Of a stretch of DNA of 64,000 nt, positions 24,928 through 36,200 are shown one piece after another. The position numbers were made by a program, and so were the translations under genes. Every line of letters begins with the position of its first letter. Within the stretch, counting starts at the first letter, position 1. The notes beneath the pieces were generated by a model that was not told the origin of the DNA, made no database searches, and saw only the letters and a program-made list of their open reading frames with translations. Source of the stretch: Frankia sp. AgB1.9 (GTDB lineage Bacteria; Actinomycetota; Actinomycetes; Frankiales; Frankiaceae); the NCBI RefSeq assembly GCF_016786355.1, contig NZ_JADWYX010000013.1, forward strand, positions 1-64,000. The letters are read 5' to 3'.

Positions 24928-27900
24928 GTGGATGTGTTCGCGGTCCGCGAGAAGCTGGTTCGCGACTATGAGGAGTTCGTACGCGGGTTCCTGACCATCC
25001 GAAACGCGCGGATCCGGGACCACGTCGAGGGAGCGATCAAGAACGGCCTGCTGTGGCCGGAGGCGTGGCTGTCGCTGAACCCGGCGTTCGAGCCCGGTGG
25101 TGAGATCGCGGACCTGGCGCGCTCTGCCCAGGGCACAAGGGGCGCGGACGGTACTGGCGGCGCCGGTGCGGTCCTTCACCCGGGGTGCGCGGACATCTTC
25201 CAGATCAAGGGGCTTCCGATCCGGCTGCACCGCCATCAGCGGGACGCGCTGGAACTCGCCAAGGAAGGCAATAGCTACGTCGTCACGACGGGCACCGGCT
25301 CGGGCAAGAGCCTCACCTACCTGGTGCCGATCGTGGATCACGTTCTGCGGGTCGGCACCGGTGGCGGACTGAAGGCGATCATCGTCTATCCGATGAACGC
25401 GCTGGCGAATTCCCAGTACGAAGCCCTGCGGGAGTTCCTCGGCGGCGACAAGCGGGTGTCGGTCGCGCGTTACACCTCGCAGGAGAACGACGCTCGCCGT
25501 CGGGAGATCCTGGACGAGCCGCCGGACATCCTGATGACTAACTACGTGATGCTGGATCTGATCCTGACCCGGCCGCACGAACGGCGCCGGCTGGTCGACA
25601 GCGCGGGTGGCCTACGATTCCTGGTGCTGGATGAGCTGCACACCTACCGCGGCCGGCAGGGTGCGGACGTGGCGATGCTCGTCCGCCGCGTGCGAGAGGC
25701 ATGCGACAGCCCACAGGTGCAGTGCGTCGGGACGTCGGCGACATTGTCGACGGAGGGAACGCGGGAACAGCAGCACGAAGAGATCGCGAAAACCGCGACC
25801 AGGCTCTTCGGACAGCCGGTCAACGCGGCCCATGTGGTCGACGAGTCGCTTCGGCGCGCGACCGCCGATCTACCAGTCAGCGTGAGCGAACTGACCGCGG
25901 CGGTCGATCGGTCGACGCCGCCGGCAGACCTGTCTTCGGATCCGCTGGCAAGCTGGGCCGAGACCGAATTCGGCCTGAATCCGGAGCCGACCGCGGGTCC
26001 AGGCAGCCCGCTACGGCTGGTCCGCCGCAAGCCGCGCCGGCTGCGCGAGGTTGCCCGCGAGTTGGCCGCGTTGACGACCCGGCCGGTCAGCTTCTGCGAT
26101 GCGGCGCTGCGGGCGACGCTGTTGGCAGGCAGCAAGCAACGTGACGAGTTCGGCCGGCCACTGTTCGCGTTTCGTCTGCACCAGTTCGTCGGCAAGGGCG
26201 ACACGGTCTACGTCTCGATCGAGGCCGAGGACGTCCGGCACGTGACGACCCGCCGCCAGCTTGTCCATCCGGAGAAGCCGGGGGCGATCCTCGTCCCGTT
26301 GATGTTCTGCCGGGAGTGCGGCCAGGAGTATCTGCAAGTCATCCGCCGCGGCGGCCGATTCGCCGTCGATGGTGACTTCAATGGCGCGGAGGACGAGGAG
26401 CACGGCGGCTATCTCTATGTGTCCTCGTCGAACCCGTGGCCGGTCGGGGACGAGGCGGTCAGGGCACGGCTACCCGGGTCGTGGCTCGAACCGGATGGGT
26501 CGCTGCCGAAGAACCGACGACCGATGTTGCCCGAGGTGGTCCGAGTCCCTCCAGACGGCCGTCAGCTCGACGACCTCGGCCCAGGTTCGGGCGAGGGCAT
26601 CGAGGCGGCGTTCGTCCGAGCGCCGTTCCGGTTCTGCCTGAACCCGAGCTGCCGGGTGTCGTATGAGTCGGCGCGCCAGCAGGATTTCGCGAAGCTGTCG
26701 AGTCTGGGCTCGGAGGGCCGAAGCTCCGCGACGACGGTGCTGAGCTCGAGTCTGCTGCGGGTGCTGCGCGCGGACGAGGAGTTGGAGGAGGACGCGCGCA
26801 AGCTACTGGCATTCACCGACAATCGGCAGGACGCGTCGCTACAGGCCGGCCACTTCAACGACTTCGTGCAGGTGAGCCTGATCCGCGCGGCGCTCCATCG
26901 GGCGTGCGTGGACGCCGGCCCCGGCGGGCTGAGCCATGAAGACCTGCCCAAGCAGGTCGTGAGGGCGATGAGCCTCCCTCGCGAGCGGTACGCGGAGCAG
27001 CCGCGCGCGAAAGCGAGCTCGGTCCGGGAGCAGGCCGACCGGGCACTGCGGCACGTCATCGAGCTGCGGCTCTATCTGGACCTCCAGCGCGGCGTCAGGA
27101 TCACGATGCCGAACCTGGAGCAGACGGGGCTGCTCGTCATCGGATACCGCGACCTCAACGAGGCGGCGGCAGACGACGATGCCTGGCGCGGCACGGAACT
27201 GGCCCCGATCGACTCGGCCGACCGCGAGCGGTTGATGACGGTGCTCCTTGATGAGATGCGCCGCGGCTTGTCCGTCCGGCACGAGGCCCTGACCGAAGAG
27301 GGGTTCGATCGGGCGCTGGCGCTGGCGGGCGAGCACCTCGTCGAGCAGTGGAAGCTGGAGGAGACCGACCTTTTCGTCGCCCCTCGGCTGCTGCCGCGCG
27401 CACGCCGCGGGAGCGAAACGCGCAGCGATCAGTACGTCTCCGGCCGGTCGGCCTATGGCCGTTACCTGCGCCAAGAGTTGCGCCGCCTGACGGACCATCC
27501 GATGTCCATCGACGACGCCAGCGTGGCGATCGGTCACATCCTCGAGGTGCTGGGAGACGGGAATCCCCAGACCGGCGAGGACGGCTACGGCATCCTGCAC
27601 ACCGTCGAGGGTGCCGACCGTCGCGGCGGGCGCGACCAGCCGCGGGTCCGCTCGCGGCCCGCTACCGCCGCCGAGCCGCCGGAGCGCAGCGAGATCGGCT
27701 ACCAGTTGAAGGCTTCCACGTTGGTCTGGAAGGCCGGCGACGGCAAGAAGCGGGCTGCGGACCCGTTGCGGGTGACGGTTAGCCAGGACGGCGGCGAGCC
27801 GAACCGGTACTTCGTCGATCTCTACCAGGACCGGGCACGCGAGCTCGCTGGCCTGTCGTCCGCCGAGCACACAGCCCAGGTGCCGACTCTGCTGCGCGCG

Positions 27901-30279
27901 CAGCGGGAACGCGACTTTCGGAACGCCGACCTGTCGGTGATGTTCTGCTCGCCGACGATGGAGCTCGGTGTCGACATTTCGTCGCTGAACGCAGTGATGA
28001 TGCGCAACGCGCCACCCACGCCGGCGAACTACGCGCAGCGCTCGGGACGGGCTGGGCGGCAGAGCCAGCCGGCGCTCGTCGTCACCTACTGCACGACCGG
28101 AAGCGCCCACGACCAGTACTACTTCGCCCGCTCGGATCAGATGGTGGCGGGCACGGTCGCCCCGCCGCGGATCGACCTCACAAACCAGGATCTCGTCCAG
28201 TCCCATGTGCAGGCGATCTGGCTGGCCGAATGCACAGTCCTGCCGTTGGGCCATTCGCTGGTCAGCGTGCTGGACGCGGGCGGTGAGGCCCCGACTCTAA
28301 AGCTCAAGCCCGAGGTTGTCGCGATGCTTTCCGACGAGGACGCGGCGCGGCGCGCCGCCCACCGCGCCCGCCGGGTCCTCGCACAGACCCCGGAGGTGAC
28401 GGTCGCGAACGGCGCCCCCTGGTACGACGAGGAGTGGGTCGACCGGACAATCAGGCGGGCGCTGAATAATTTTGACGAGGCCTGCGACCGATGGCGGATT
28501 CTGTACCGGGACGCATACCGCGAGCTCACCGAGGCGAACCGGGTGATCGGCGACGTCTCCGCGTCAGCGGACGCGGTGAACGCGGCGAGAGGTCGCCACC
28601 GCGAGGCCGCCACTCGTTTGGATCTGCTACGCAACAGCGACACGTCGCTCGACCAGTCGGACTTCTACACCTACCGCTACCTGGCCTCCGAAGGCTTCCT
28701 GCCCGGCTACAGCTTCCCCCGGCTGCCCGTGTCGGCGTTCGTGCCAGCCAGGCGCGGCCGGCAGTTCGAGGGCAACTACCTGTCCAGGCCTCGGTTCCTG
28801 GCGATCAGCGAGTTCGGCCCCGGCGCGCTCGTCTACCACGAGGGCGCCCGATACGAGGTGTACAAGGTCGCCCGCTCGCTGCGCGGGGGCGACGCGGGCG
28901 GTCAGCCGCGGCTGGACCTGGAGTCTGCGAAGGTATGCGGCGGGTGCGGGGCGCTGCACCCACCCGTCGACGATGTCTGCGGTTCCTGTCTGCGTGAGCT
29001 GCCGACGGCGATGACGAACCTGTTGCGGATGACGACCGCGAGCACGATTCGCCGGTCGCGGATTAGCTCTGACGAGGAGGAGCGCCGCCGGCAGGGCTTC
29101 GACATTCGTACCGCGATCGCGATGGCCGTCAATGGCCCGGATCGCCGGGTGGAGGCGGTGGTCCGGGGCTCGGACGAGTTGCCACTGGCTCGGCTGCTGT
29201 ACGCGGACGCGGCGACGCTGCGGCGGATGAACGTCGGGCTCAGACGCCGCAAGTCCAAGGAGCCGACCGGCTATCGGCTCGACGCGGCCACCGGACGGTG
29301 GGCGCGCCGTCGCGAGCAGCCCGTCGAACCGGACGACATCACCGAGACCGCGCCCGCGACCGGCAGGGGCGCGAAGGAGGTCCCGTTCCGGGGCGAGCTG
29401 GTGATCCCCTACGTGCAGGACCGGCGTAATGCCCTCATCCTCGACTGGCACGGCTCGCTACCGGTCGGCGAGGCGGGTAACGCGCCGTTGGCGAGCCTGC
29501 AGTACGCGCTCAAGCGCGCGGTCCAGGTGGTCTACGACCTGGAGGACTCGGAACTGGCTGCCGAGGCCCTGCCGACGATCTCCGACCGCCAGCGCATCCT
29601 GCTCTACGAGTCGGCCGAAGGCGGCGCGGGGGTGCTGCGCCACCTACTGTCCGACGGTGCGCTCGACGCCGTCGCCCGCACCGCGCTCGGCCTGCTGCAC
29701 TTCAATCTCGACGGCTCCGACCGGGGCGCCCCCGACGGCGTCGACGAGCGTTGCGCCCAGGCCTGCTATGACTGCCTGCTGTCCTACGGCAACCAGACCG
29801 AGCACGAACTGCTCGACCGGTTCGCTGCACGGCCACTCCTCCTAGGCCTCGCTGACAGCAGCACCGGCCTCGTGCAGCCCGAGCCGATGCAGACCGTCAT
29901 GCCGGCTCAACCTCATTCGCCGACCAGTGCCGGCCAGCTGCTCACGCCGGTATCTGGGGGCACTGTCGCAGCCTGGGGGCGGGCAGCGGCGACGGAGCGT
30001 TTCGTCGGCTGGCTGAGGACCAACGGGTACCGGCTTCCGGACGCGACCGGCGAGCTTATCGGCGCCGCAGATGCCCGCCCCGACCTGCACTACCGGCTGG
30101 ACTTCGGAAACTGCGCCGTCTTCCTCGACGGCGCAGGCGAGGACAACCAGGCGGGCGCCGACGCGGCCGACCGTCTTTCGGCGCTCGGCTGGAGTGTGAT
30201 CGACATCGGGCCCGAGCAGGAATGGGCGACGCGGGTGGCAGCACTGGACAGCATCTTCGGCCCAGGAACCGTGGCATGA
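24928..30279 (+). CDS. Large DEAD/DEAH helicase with DUF1998 domain (DruE / DrmA-DrmB-like)
   Basis: A 1783-aa defence helicase. The N-terminal superfamily 2 core has Walker A TTGTGSGKS (~119-127), YPMNALANSQ and the DEAH-variant DELH at ~234-237. The second RecA half has MELGVDISSL and QRSGRAGRQ near 1010-1040. Cys clusters CRECG (~457) and CGGCG with CGSC (~1337-1355) may bind zinc. DUF1998 is C-terminal with CAQACYDCLLSYGNQTEHEL near 1610. The last ~80 residues resemble a Vsr/DUF559-type nuclease fold (LDFGNCAVFLDG, then LGWSVIDIG) but lack obvious full catalytic motifs. Size and domain order resemble Druantia DruE, and also a fusion of DISARM DrmA and DrmB. The GTG at 24928 opens a six-gene operon; its stop overlaps the next start by 4 bp. 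Confidence 0.88.
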   Translation: MDVFAVREKLVRDYEEFVRGFLTIRNARIRDHVEGAIKNGLLWPEAWLSLNPAFEPGGEIADLARSAQGTRGADGTGGAGAVLHPGCADIFQIKGLPIRLHRHQRDALELAKEGNSYVVTTGTGSGKSLTYLVPIVDHVLRVGTGGGLKAIIVYPMNALANSQYEALREFLGGDKRVSVARYTSQENDARRREILDEPPDILMTNYVMLDLILTRPHERRRLVDSAGGLRFLVLDELHTYRGRQGADVAMLVRRVREACDSPQVQCVGTSATLSTEGTREQQHEEIAKTATRLFGQPVNAAHVVDESLRRATADLPVSVSELTAAVDRSTPPADLSSDPLASWAETEFGLNPEPTAGPGSPLRLVRRKPRRLREVARELAALTTRPVSFCDAALRATLLAGSKQRDEFGRPLFAFRLHQFVGKGDTVYVSIEAEDVRHVTTRRQLVHPEKPGAILVPLMFCRECGQEYLQVIRRGGRFAVDGDFNGAEDEEHGGYLYVSSSNPWPVGDEAVRARLPGSWLEPDGSLPKNRRPMLPEVVRVPPDGRQLDDLGPGSGEGIEAAFVRAPFRFCLNPSCRVSYESARQQDFAKLSSLGSEGRSSATTVLSSSLLRVLRADEELEEDARKLLAFTDNRQDASLQAGHFNDFVQVSLIRAALHRACVDAGPGGLSHEDLPKQVVRAMSLPRERYAEQPRAKASSVREQADRALRHVIELRLYLDLQRGVRITMPNLEQTGLLVIGYRDLNEAAADDDAWRGTELAPIDSADRERLMTVLLDEMRRGLSVRHEALTEEGFDRALALAGEHLVEQWKLEETDLFVAPRLLPRARRGSETRSDQYVSGRSAYGRYLRQELRRLTDHPMSIDDASVAIGHILEVLGDGNPQTGEDGYGILHTVEGADRRGGRDQPRVRSRPATAAEPPERSEIGYQLKASTLVWKAGDGKKRAADPLRVTVSQDGGEPNRYFVDLYQDRARELAGLSSAEHTAQVPTLLRAQRERDFRNADLSVMFCSPTMELGVDISSLNAVMMRNAPPTPANYAQRSGRAGRQSQPALVVTYCTTGSAHDQYYFARSDQMVAGTVAPPRIDLTNQDLVQSHVQAIWLAECTVLPLGHSLVSVLDAGGEAPTLKLKPEVVAMLSDEDAARRAAHRARRVLAQTPEVTVANGAPWYDEEWVDRTIRRALNNFDEACDRWRILYRDAYRELTEANRVIGDVSASADAVNAARGRHREAATRLDLLRNSDTSLDQSDFYTYRYLASEGFLPGYSFPRLPVSAFVPARRGRQFEGNYLSRPRFLAISEFGPGALVYHEGARYEVYKVARSLRGGDAGGQPRLDLESAKVCGGCGALHPPVDDVCGSCLRELPTAMTNLLRMTTASTIRRSRISSDEEERRRQGFDIRTAIAMAVNGPDRRVEAVVRGSDELPLARLLYADAATLRRMNVGLRRRKSKEPTGYRLDAATGRWARRREQPVEPDDITETAPATGRGAKEVPFRGELVIPYVQDRRNALILDWHGSLPVGEAGNAPLASLQYALKRAVQVVYDLEDSELAAEALPTISDRQRILLYESAEGGAGVLRHLLSDGALDAVARTALGLLHFNLDGSDRGAPDGVDERCAQACYDCLLSYGNQTEHELLDRFAARPLLLGLADSSTGLVQPEPMQTVMPAQPHSPTSAGQLLTPVSGGTVAAWGRAAATERFVGWLRTNGYRLPDATGELIGAADARPDLHYRLDFGNCAVFLDGAGEDNQAGADAADRLSALGWSVIDIGPEQEWATRVAALDSIFGPGTVA

Positions 30280-33218
30280 CGGCGACGGACACGACAACAG
30301 GCCCCACACCGGCGTCCTTCGCGGTCGGCTCGCTGGTCCGCACGCGCGGCAGGGAATGGGTCGTCCTGCCCGGCGCGACCGCCGGCCTTTTGCTGCTGCG
30401 CCCGCTCGGCGGCGCGCAGGATGAAGTCGCCGGCGTACTGCCCGCGCTCGAGCGGGTCGAGTCGGCGACCTTCCCGCCGCCGGCCGCCGACGACCTGGGC
30501 GACGCGACCAGCGCTCGGCTGCTGCGTTCCGCGCTGCGCCTCGGGTTCCGCTCCTCGGGCGGCCCGTTCCGATCGCTCGCCGGGCTCGCGGTTACCCCTC
30601 GCTCCTATCAGCTTGTCCCGCTGCTGATGGCGTTGCGGATGGACACCGTCCGTCTACTCATCGCCGACGGCGTGGGCATCGGCAAGACCATCGAGGCCGG
30701 CCTGATCGTCGCCGAACTGCTCGCGCAGGGCGGCGCTACCCGGTTCACGGTGCTGTGCTCTCCCGCGCTCGCCCAGCAGTGGCACGACGAACTCGCCAAG
30801 AAGTTCGGTCTCCAGACGACGCTGGTCCTGGCGTCGACCGCCGGCCGGCTCGAACGGGACCTGCCCCCCGGAGAGTCGCTCTTCGAGCATCACCTGTACA
30901 CGATCGTCTCGACTGATTTCATCAAGTCCAGCCGGCGCCGTGATGAGTTCCTGCGAGCCTGCCCGGACCTGGTCATCGTGGACGAGGCCCACACCTGCGT
31001 CGCCGCGGACGACAGCACTAGTGCTACCGGCCGGGCCACCCAGCAGCGCCAGGCCCTGCTCACCGGCCTCGCTGCCGACCATGAACGCCACCTCCTGCTG
31101 CTGACCGCGACCCCGCACAGCGGGAAGGCTGCGGCGTTCCGCGCGCTCCTCAGCCTGCTCGACCCGTCGCTCGCCAACCTTCCCGAGGACCTTTCCGGCG
31201 ATACCCGGCGCCGCGAGCGGGAGCGGATCGCCCGTCACCTCGTCCAGCGCCAGCGCGCCGACATCCGCGCCTATCTCGACGAGACGACGTCGTTCCCCGA
31301 CCGCCAGACGACCGAGGAGTCCTACCAGCTCTCCCCCGCCTACCGGGATCTGTTCGCCGACGTCCTCACCTTCGCGCGTGACAGCGTCACCGACGCGTCC
31401 GGCGGCAAGGTCGCCCAGCGCGTCCGCTGGTGGTCAGTGCTCGCCCTGCTGCGCTCACTCGCCTCGTCGCCGGCTGCCGCCGTGGAGACGCTGCGCAACC
31501 GCAGCGGCATCGCCGACGCCGAGGACGTCGCCGACGCCGACGCCCGTGGTGAGGCCACCGTCCTGGATCTCACCGACGCGGCCTCTGTCGACGGCGCCGA
31601 CACTAGCCCCGGCGCCCAGCTCGACCCATCGAAGCGGCGTCTCGCCGCGATGGCGACAATCGCTGAGAAGCTCTACGGGCCGAAGTCGGACGCGAAACTC
31701 GCCGGCGGCATCCAGATCGTCAAGCAGCTCCTCGACGGCGGCGATGCGGTCGTCGTCTTCTGCCGCTACATCTCCACCGCCGCCTACCTCGCCGACGCGC
31801 TGCGCGCCGCGAAGGGCTTCGCCGACGTCCAGGTCGCGGCCGTCACCGGCCAGCAACCGCCCGACGACCGGGCAGCGACCGTCGCCGACCTTGCCGAACG
31901 CACCGCCGGCTCGACCCGGCGGGTGCTGGTCGCGACCGACTGCTTGTCCGAAGGCATCAACCTGCACCAGCACTTCAGCGCCGTCGTTCACTACGACCTG
32001 TCGTGGAACCCGACCCGCCACGAGCAGCGCGAAGGCCGTGTCGACCGGTTCGGCCAGACCGCACCCGTCGTCCACGCCGTCACCTACTTCGGTGCTGATA
32101 ACCCGATCGACCGGCTCGTTCTCGACGTGCTGCTGCGCCGCCACAACGCGATCCGCAAGGACACCGGCGTCTCCGTCCCCGTGCCCGCCGACTCCGAGGT
32201 CGTGCTGTCGGCCGTGCTGGAAGGGCTCGTCGCCGCCACTGCGCCGTCGGGCCAGCTGGAGCTGGAAGGAATCGGTGCGGCGGCGCGTGCCGACCTACTC
32301 AACCGCTGGGTGTCCGCGGCCGAACGCGAGAAGCGTTCCCGCAGCCTCTACGCCCAGGAACAGGTCAGGCCCGAGGAGGTCGGCCGCGAGGTCGCCGAGA
32401 TCCGCGCGAGCCTGGGCGGGCCCGACGAGGTCCGCGGCTTCACTCTCGACACGCTCGCCTCCCTGCGCTCGCCTGCCCATCAACTCGGCGATGGGCGCTA
32501 CCACGTCGTCACCGCGGGCCTACCACCGACGCTGCGCGACCAGATCGGCCGCGAGATCCTCGAAGCACGCCGGGGACGCGGCGGCGGCCGCTTCGCGGCC
32601 AGCTCTAGGGTCGACGACTTCTGCCTCGCCCCAGCCTTGCCCGCCGCACCAGGCGAAGTGGTGCTGACGCGCACCGACCCGACCGTCGAGACGTTAGCCC
32701 GATACGTGCTGGACACTGCGCTCGACCAGGTCGGCGTCGACGAACAGGACCGGCCGGCCCGCCGCTGTGGCGTCATGGTCACCGACGCGGTCGACACCCG
32801 CACCGTTCTCCTGCTCCTCCGCTACCGGCTGCACCTGACGCTGCCCGGCCGCGCCGGCCTTCGCCCGCTCGTCGCCGAGGAGGCCCGCGTCCTCGCCTTC
32901 ACCGGGACCCCAGCGACCCCGAGCTGGCTCGACGAGCCGCAGGTCGCCGCGCAGCTCGCCGCCCGGCCCGTCGCGAACTATCCGCGCGACGTGGCTGTGG
33001 CCGACCTTCACCGGATGATCGGTCGCCTCGACGGACTCACCGGGCACCTGGACGACGTCGGTGACGAGCTGGCCGCGGCCCTGCTCGCAAGCCATCGCCG
33101 CGTCCGGGAAGCCGCAGGCTCCACCGGGAACCTGGTCCGCCGTGGCCTGTCCGTCAAAGCCCAGCGACCAGCCGACATCCTCGGCGTCTACCTGCATCTC
33201 CCGGCGGCCCGCCCATGA
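30276..33218 (+). CDS. SNF2-family helicase (DISARM DrmD-like)
   Basis: A 980-aa Swi2/Snf2-type DNA translocase. Motifs in order: YQLVPLLMAL (Q-like), Walker A ADGVGIGKTIEA (~129-140), CSPALAQQWHDEL, Walker B VDEAH (~234), LTATPHSG (~272), then the C-terminal RecA half with FCRYISTAAYLADAL, ATDCLSEGINLHQH (~553) and HEQREGRVDRFGQ (motif VI). Residues after ~620 form a long helical C-terminal domain. This is the architecture of DrmD, the SNF2-like helicase of class 1 DISARM. The ATG at 30276 overlaps the preceding stop (ATGA), and its own stop overlaps the methylase start, so the three are tightly coupled. Likely role: DNA translocation during recognition or clearance of foreign DNA. Confidence 0.88.
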   Translation: MTATDTTTGPTPASFAVGSLVRTRGREWVVLPGATAGLLLLRPLGGAQDEVAGVLPALERVESATFPPPAADDLGDATSARLLRSALRLGFRSSGGPFRSLAGLAVTPRSYQLVPLLMALRMDTVRLLIADGVGIGKTIEAGLIVAELLAQGGATRFTVLCSPALAQQWHDELAKKFGLQTTLVLASTAGRLERDLPPGESLFEHHLYTIVSTDFIKSSRRRDEFLRACPDLVIVDEAHTCVAADDSTSATGRATQQRQALLTGLAADHERHLLLLTATPHSGKAAAFRALLSLLDPSLANLPEDLSGDTRRRERERIARHLVQRQRADIRAYLDETTSFPDRQTTEESYQLSPAYRDLFADVLTFARDSVTDASGGKVAQRVRWWSVLALLRSLASSPAAAVETLRNRSGIADAEDVADADARGEATVLDLTDAASVDGADTSPGAQLDPSKRRLAAMATIAEKLYGPKSDAKLAGGIQIVKQLLDGGDAVVVFCRYISTAAYLADALRAAKGFADVQVAAVTGQQPPDDRAATVADLAERTAGSTRRVLVATDCLSEGINLHQHFSAVVHYDLSWNPTRHEQREGRVDRFGQTAPVVHAVTYFGADNPIDRLVLDVLLRRHNAIRKDTGVSVPVPADSEVVLSAVLEGLVAATAPSGQLELEGIGAAARADLLNRWVSAAEREKRSRSLYAQEQVRPEEVGREVAEIRASLGGPDEVRGFTLDTLASLRSPAHQLGDGRYHVVTAGLPPTLRDQIGREILEARRGRGGGRFAASSRVDDFCLAPALPAAPGEVVLTRTDPTVETLARYVLDTALDQVGVDEQDRPARRCGVMVTDAVDTRTVLLLLRYRLHLTLPGRAGLRPLVAEEARVLAFTGTPATPSWLDEPQVAAQLAARPVANYPRDVAVADLHRMIGRLDGLTGHLDDVGDELAAALLASHRRVREAAGSTGNLVRRGLSVKAQRPADILGVYLHLPAARP

Positions 33219-36200
33219 CCACCACCACGCTCACCCCGACCTCAGCGCTTGGCAGGCAGGTGCGCATCGCCGGCATCGTTGGCGCGTTCACGACCGTGCG
33301 CGCCGTCGGCGGTCTGCTGCCTACCGATACCCTCATCGCCGTCAGCGCCAGCCGCGACCTGCCCGGCCTCAGCCCAGCCGACTACGGCCTCGTCGGCCGC
33401 GAGACCCTGCGCGAGGCGGCGAACCGCTCGTTCACCCGGCTGCAGGCGGCGTGGGCCGACTTCCGGCGCCTGGTCCCACCTGTACCGGTCACCGGCGCGC
33501 AGACCGAGCCGACCCGCCGCTGGCTGCGGGTCCTGTTCGAGGAGCTCGGCTACGGCCGGCTGCCTACCGCGCCGGCCGGCGGCATCGTCGTCGCCGGACC
33601 GACCGGGCAACGCAGCTACCCAGTCTCCCACCTGTGGGCAAGCAGCCCGATCCACCTGCTCGGCGCCGGCATCAGCCTCGACCACCGCACCGCCGGCGTC
33701 GCCGGCGCCGCCGCGTCCGCGCCGCACTCGATGCTCCAGGAGCTGCTCAACCGCTCGCCCGACCTGCTCTGGGGCTTCGTCTCCAACGGCCTGCGGCTGC
33801 GCCTGCTGCGCGACTCGGCGTCCCTGGTCCGCCAAGCCTTCGTCGAGTTCGATCTGGAGGCGATGTTCGACGGCGAGGTCTTCGCAGACTTCGCCCTGCT
33901 CTGGCTCGTCGCGCACGCCAGCCGGGTCGAGCCCCGGGCCGACGAGAAGCGTTCCGACAGCGAACCCAGCACGGCGAACTGCTGGCTGGAGCGCTGGAGG
34001 GCCGAAGGCGCGACCCGCGGCACCCGTGCCCTGACGGCCCTGCGCGGTGGCGTCAGCCAGGCGCTCACCATCCTCGGCCGCGGCTTCCTGGACCACCCGG
34101 CCAACGGCGCACTGCAGGCCGCGCTCCGTGACGGCGGCCTGCCTGGCCGCGAGTACTACCGCCTGCTGCTACGCGTCGTCTACCAGCTCCTCGTGCTGTT
34201 CGTCGCCGAGGACCGCGACCTGCTCCATCCACCGACCGCGAGCGCCGCGGCCCGCGAGACGTACGCCCACTACTTCTCCTCCGACCGGCTGCGCCGGCTC
34301 GCCCGCCGCCGAGCCGGCGTCACCGGCGGCCGGCACCACGACCTGTGGACCGCCCACCGGCTCATCCTCGCCGGCCTCGGCGCCGAAACCGGCAGGCCCG
34401 AGCTGGGCCTGCCCGGCCTCGGCGGGATCTACGAACCGGACCTGCTCGGTGCCCTCGGCGCGGCGGACCTCACCAACGCCGACCTGCTCGCCGCCGTCCG
34501 CGCGCTGTCCGTCATCCGCGACGACGCCGGCCTGCCGCGCCAGGTCGACTACCGCAACCTCGGCGCCGAGGAGCTCGGCGGCATCTACGAGTCTCTGCTC
34601 GAACTCGTGCCGACGTTCGACCCGACCACCGGCGAGTTCACCCTCGACATCGCCGCCGGCCACGACCGCAAGACCACCGGCAGCTACTACACGCCACCCG
34701 GCCTCGTCGAGATCCTCCTCAACGAAGCCCTCGACCCAGTCCTCGACGAGGCCGCCGCCGCGCCAGACCCTGAAGCGGCACTCCTCGCGGTCACGGTTTG
34801 CGACCCAGCCTGCGGCTCAGGGCACTTCCTCGCGGCCGCGGCCCGCCGCATCGCTCGGCGTCTCGCCGCTGTCCGCACCGGTGAGGCAGAGCCGCCGGTC
34901 GAGGCCACCCAACATGCCATGCGCGACGTCGTCGCCCACTGTGTCTACGGCGTCGACCTCAACCCCATGGCCGCCGAGCTCGCCAAGGTCGCCCTCTGGC
35001 TCGAAGCCCTCGACCCCGGTCAGCCTCTGTCGTTCCTCGACGCCCACATCAAGGTCGGCAACGCCTTGATCGGCGACACCCTGCTCGACGCGAATCTCGC
35101 CAGCCAGCACCGGGCCGACGATCCACTACTGGACAGCGCACGGGTCGGCGATCAGGTCGAGCTGGTCCGGCAGTCCCTGCCCGACGAGGCCTTCACGGCG
35201 AAGGCTGGCGATGACAAGGCGCAGGTCGCCTTCTACCGCAGGCAGAATCGCGGCGAACGGAAGGCGATGCGTGACCCCGAGTCGTCCCTGTTCGCGATCG
35301 GGACCCGGGACGGGTGGCGGTCGGCCTTCCGGCGTGTCGCCGACCTGCCCGAGGACAGCCTCGCCGCCGTTCACGAGAAGAAGCACGCCTGGCAGGAAGC
35401 GGAAGCCGACCAGACCATGGCTCGCGAACGGCTCGCCGCCGACGCGTGGTGCGCAGCCTTCGCCTGGCCGCACAGGCTCGACCCGGAGGCGGTCAGCCGT
35501 AGCGAGCAACGCGTCAACCGAGGACTCCTGCCCCTGGACCCGCCCGAGCTACGCGCCGATTCGCCACCGCCGACAGCGGCGACCATCGCCCGCATCCGCG
35601 AGACCGGCGCGGACGCCCTGACCACGGCCCAGCTGCGGGAGCTCGCCCGGCTCCGCCGCCAGCATCGCTTCTTCCACTGGCCGCTGGAGTTTCCCGAGAT
35701 CCTCCCCGGCGGCTTCTCCTGCGTCCTGGGCAACCCGCCCTGGGAGCGGGTCAAGCTCCAGGACGAGGAGTTCTTCGCGACCCGCGAGCCCGAGATCGCC
35801 GAGGCGCCGAACGCCGCGGCCCGCAAGAAGATGATCGCAAGGCTGCCCATGGACCGGCCCGCGCTGTGGAACGCCTATGAGCAGACCCTGCGCGCCTCCG
35901 ACATCGCGGGCCGCTTCGGCCACGACTCGGGCCGCTACCCGCTCACCGGCCGCGGCGACATCAACACCTTCCAGCTCTTCGCCGAGCACGATCTCAGCAT
36001 CACCGCGGGCCACGGCCGCGCCGGTGTCGTCCTTCCCACGAACATCGCCACCGGAGACACCACTGCACCCTTCTTTCGCCACCTCGTCGCGACATCGACC
36101 CTCGCGGGTTTCTTCGACTTCGAGAACGAGGCGAAGATCTTCCCGGGGGTCGATCACCGGGTGCGGTTCGCTCTCCTCCTGACGACAGGTGGGACGCAAA

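Noticed and set aside
24734..24994. 86-codon frame upstream of the defence operon
   Set aside because: It overlaps the start of the helicase gene in another frame, has no ribosome binding site and shows no protein pattern.
26839..28254. 471-codon minus-strand open frame inside the large helicase gene
   Set aside because: It lies fully within the helicase reading frame and encodes no recognisable protein.
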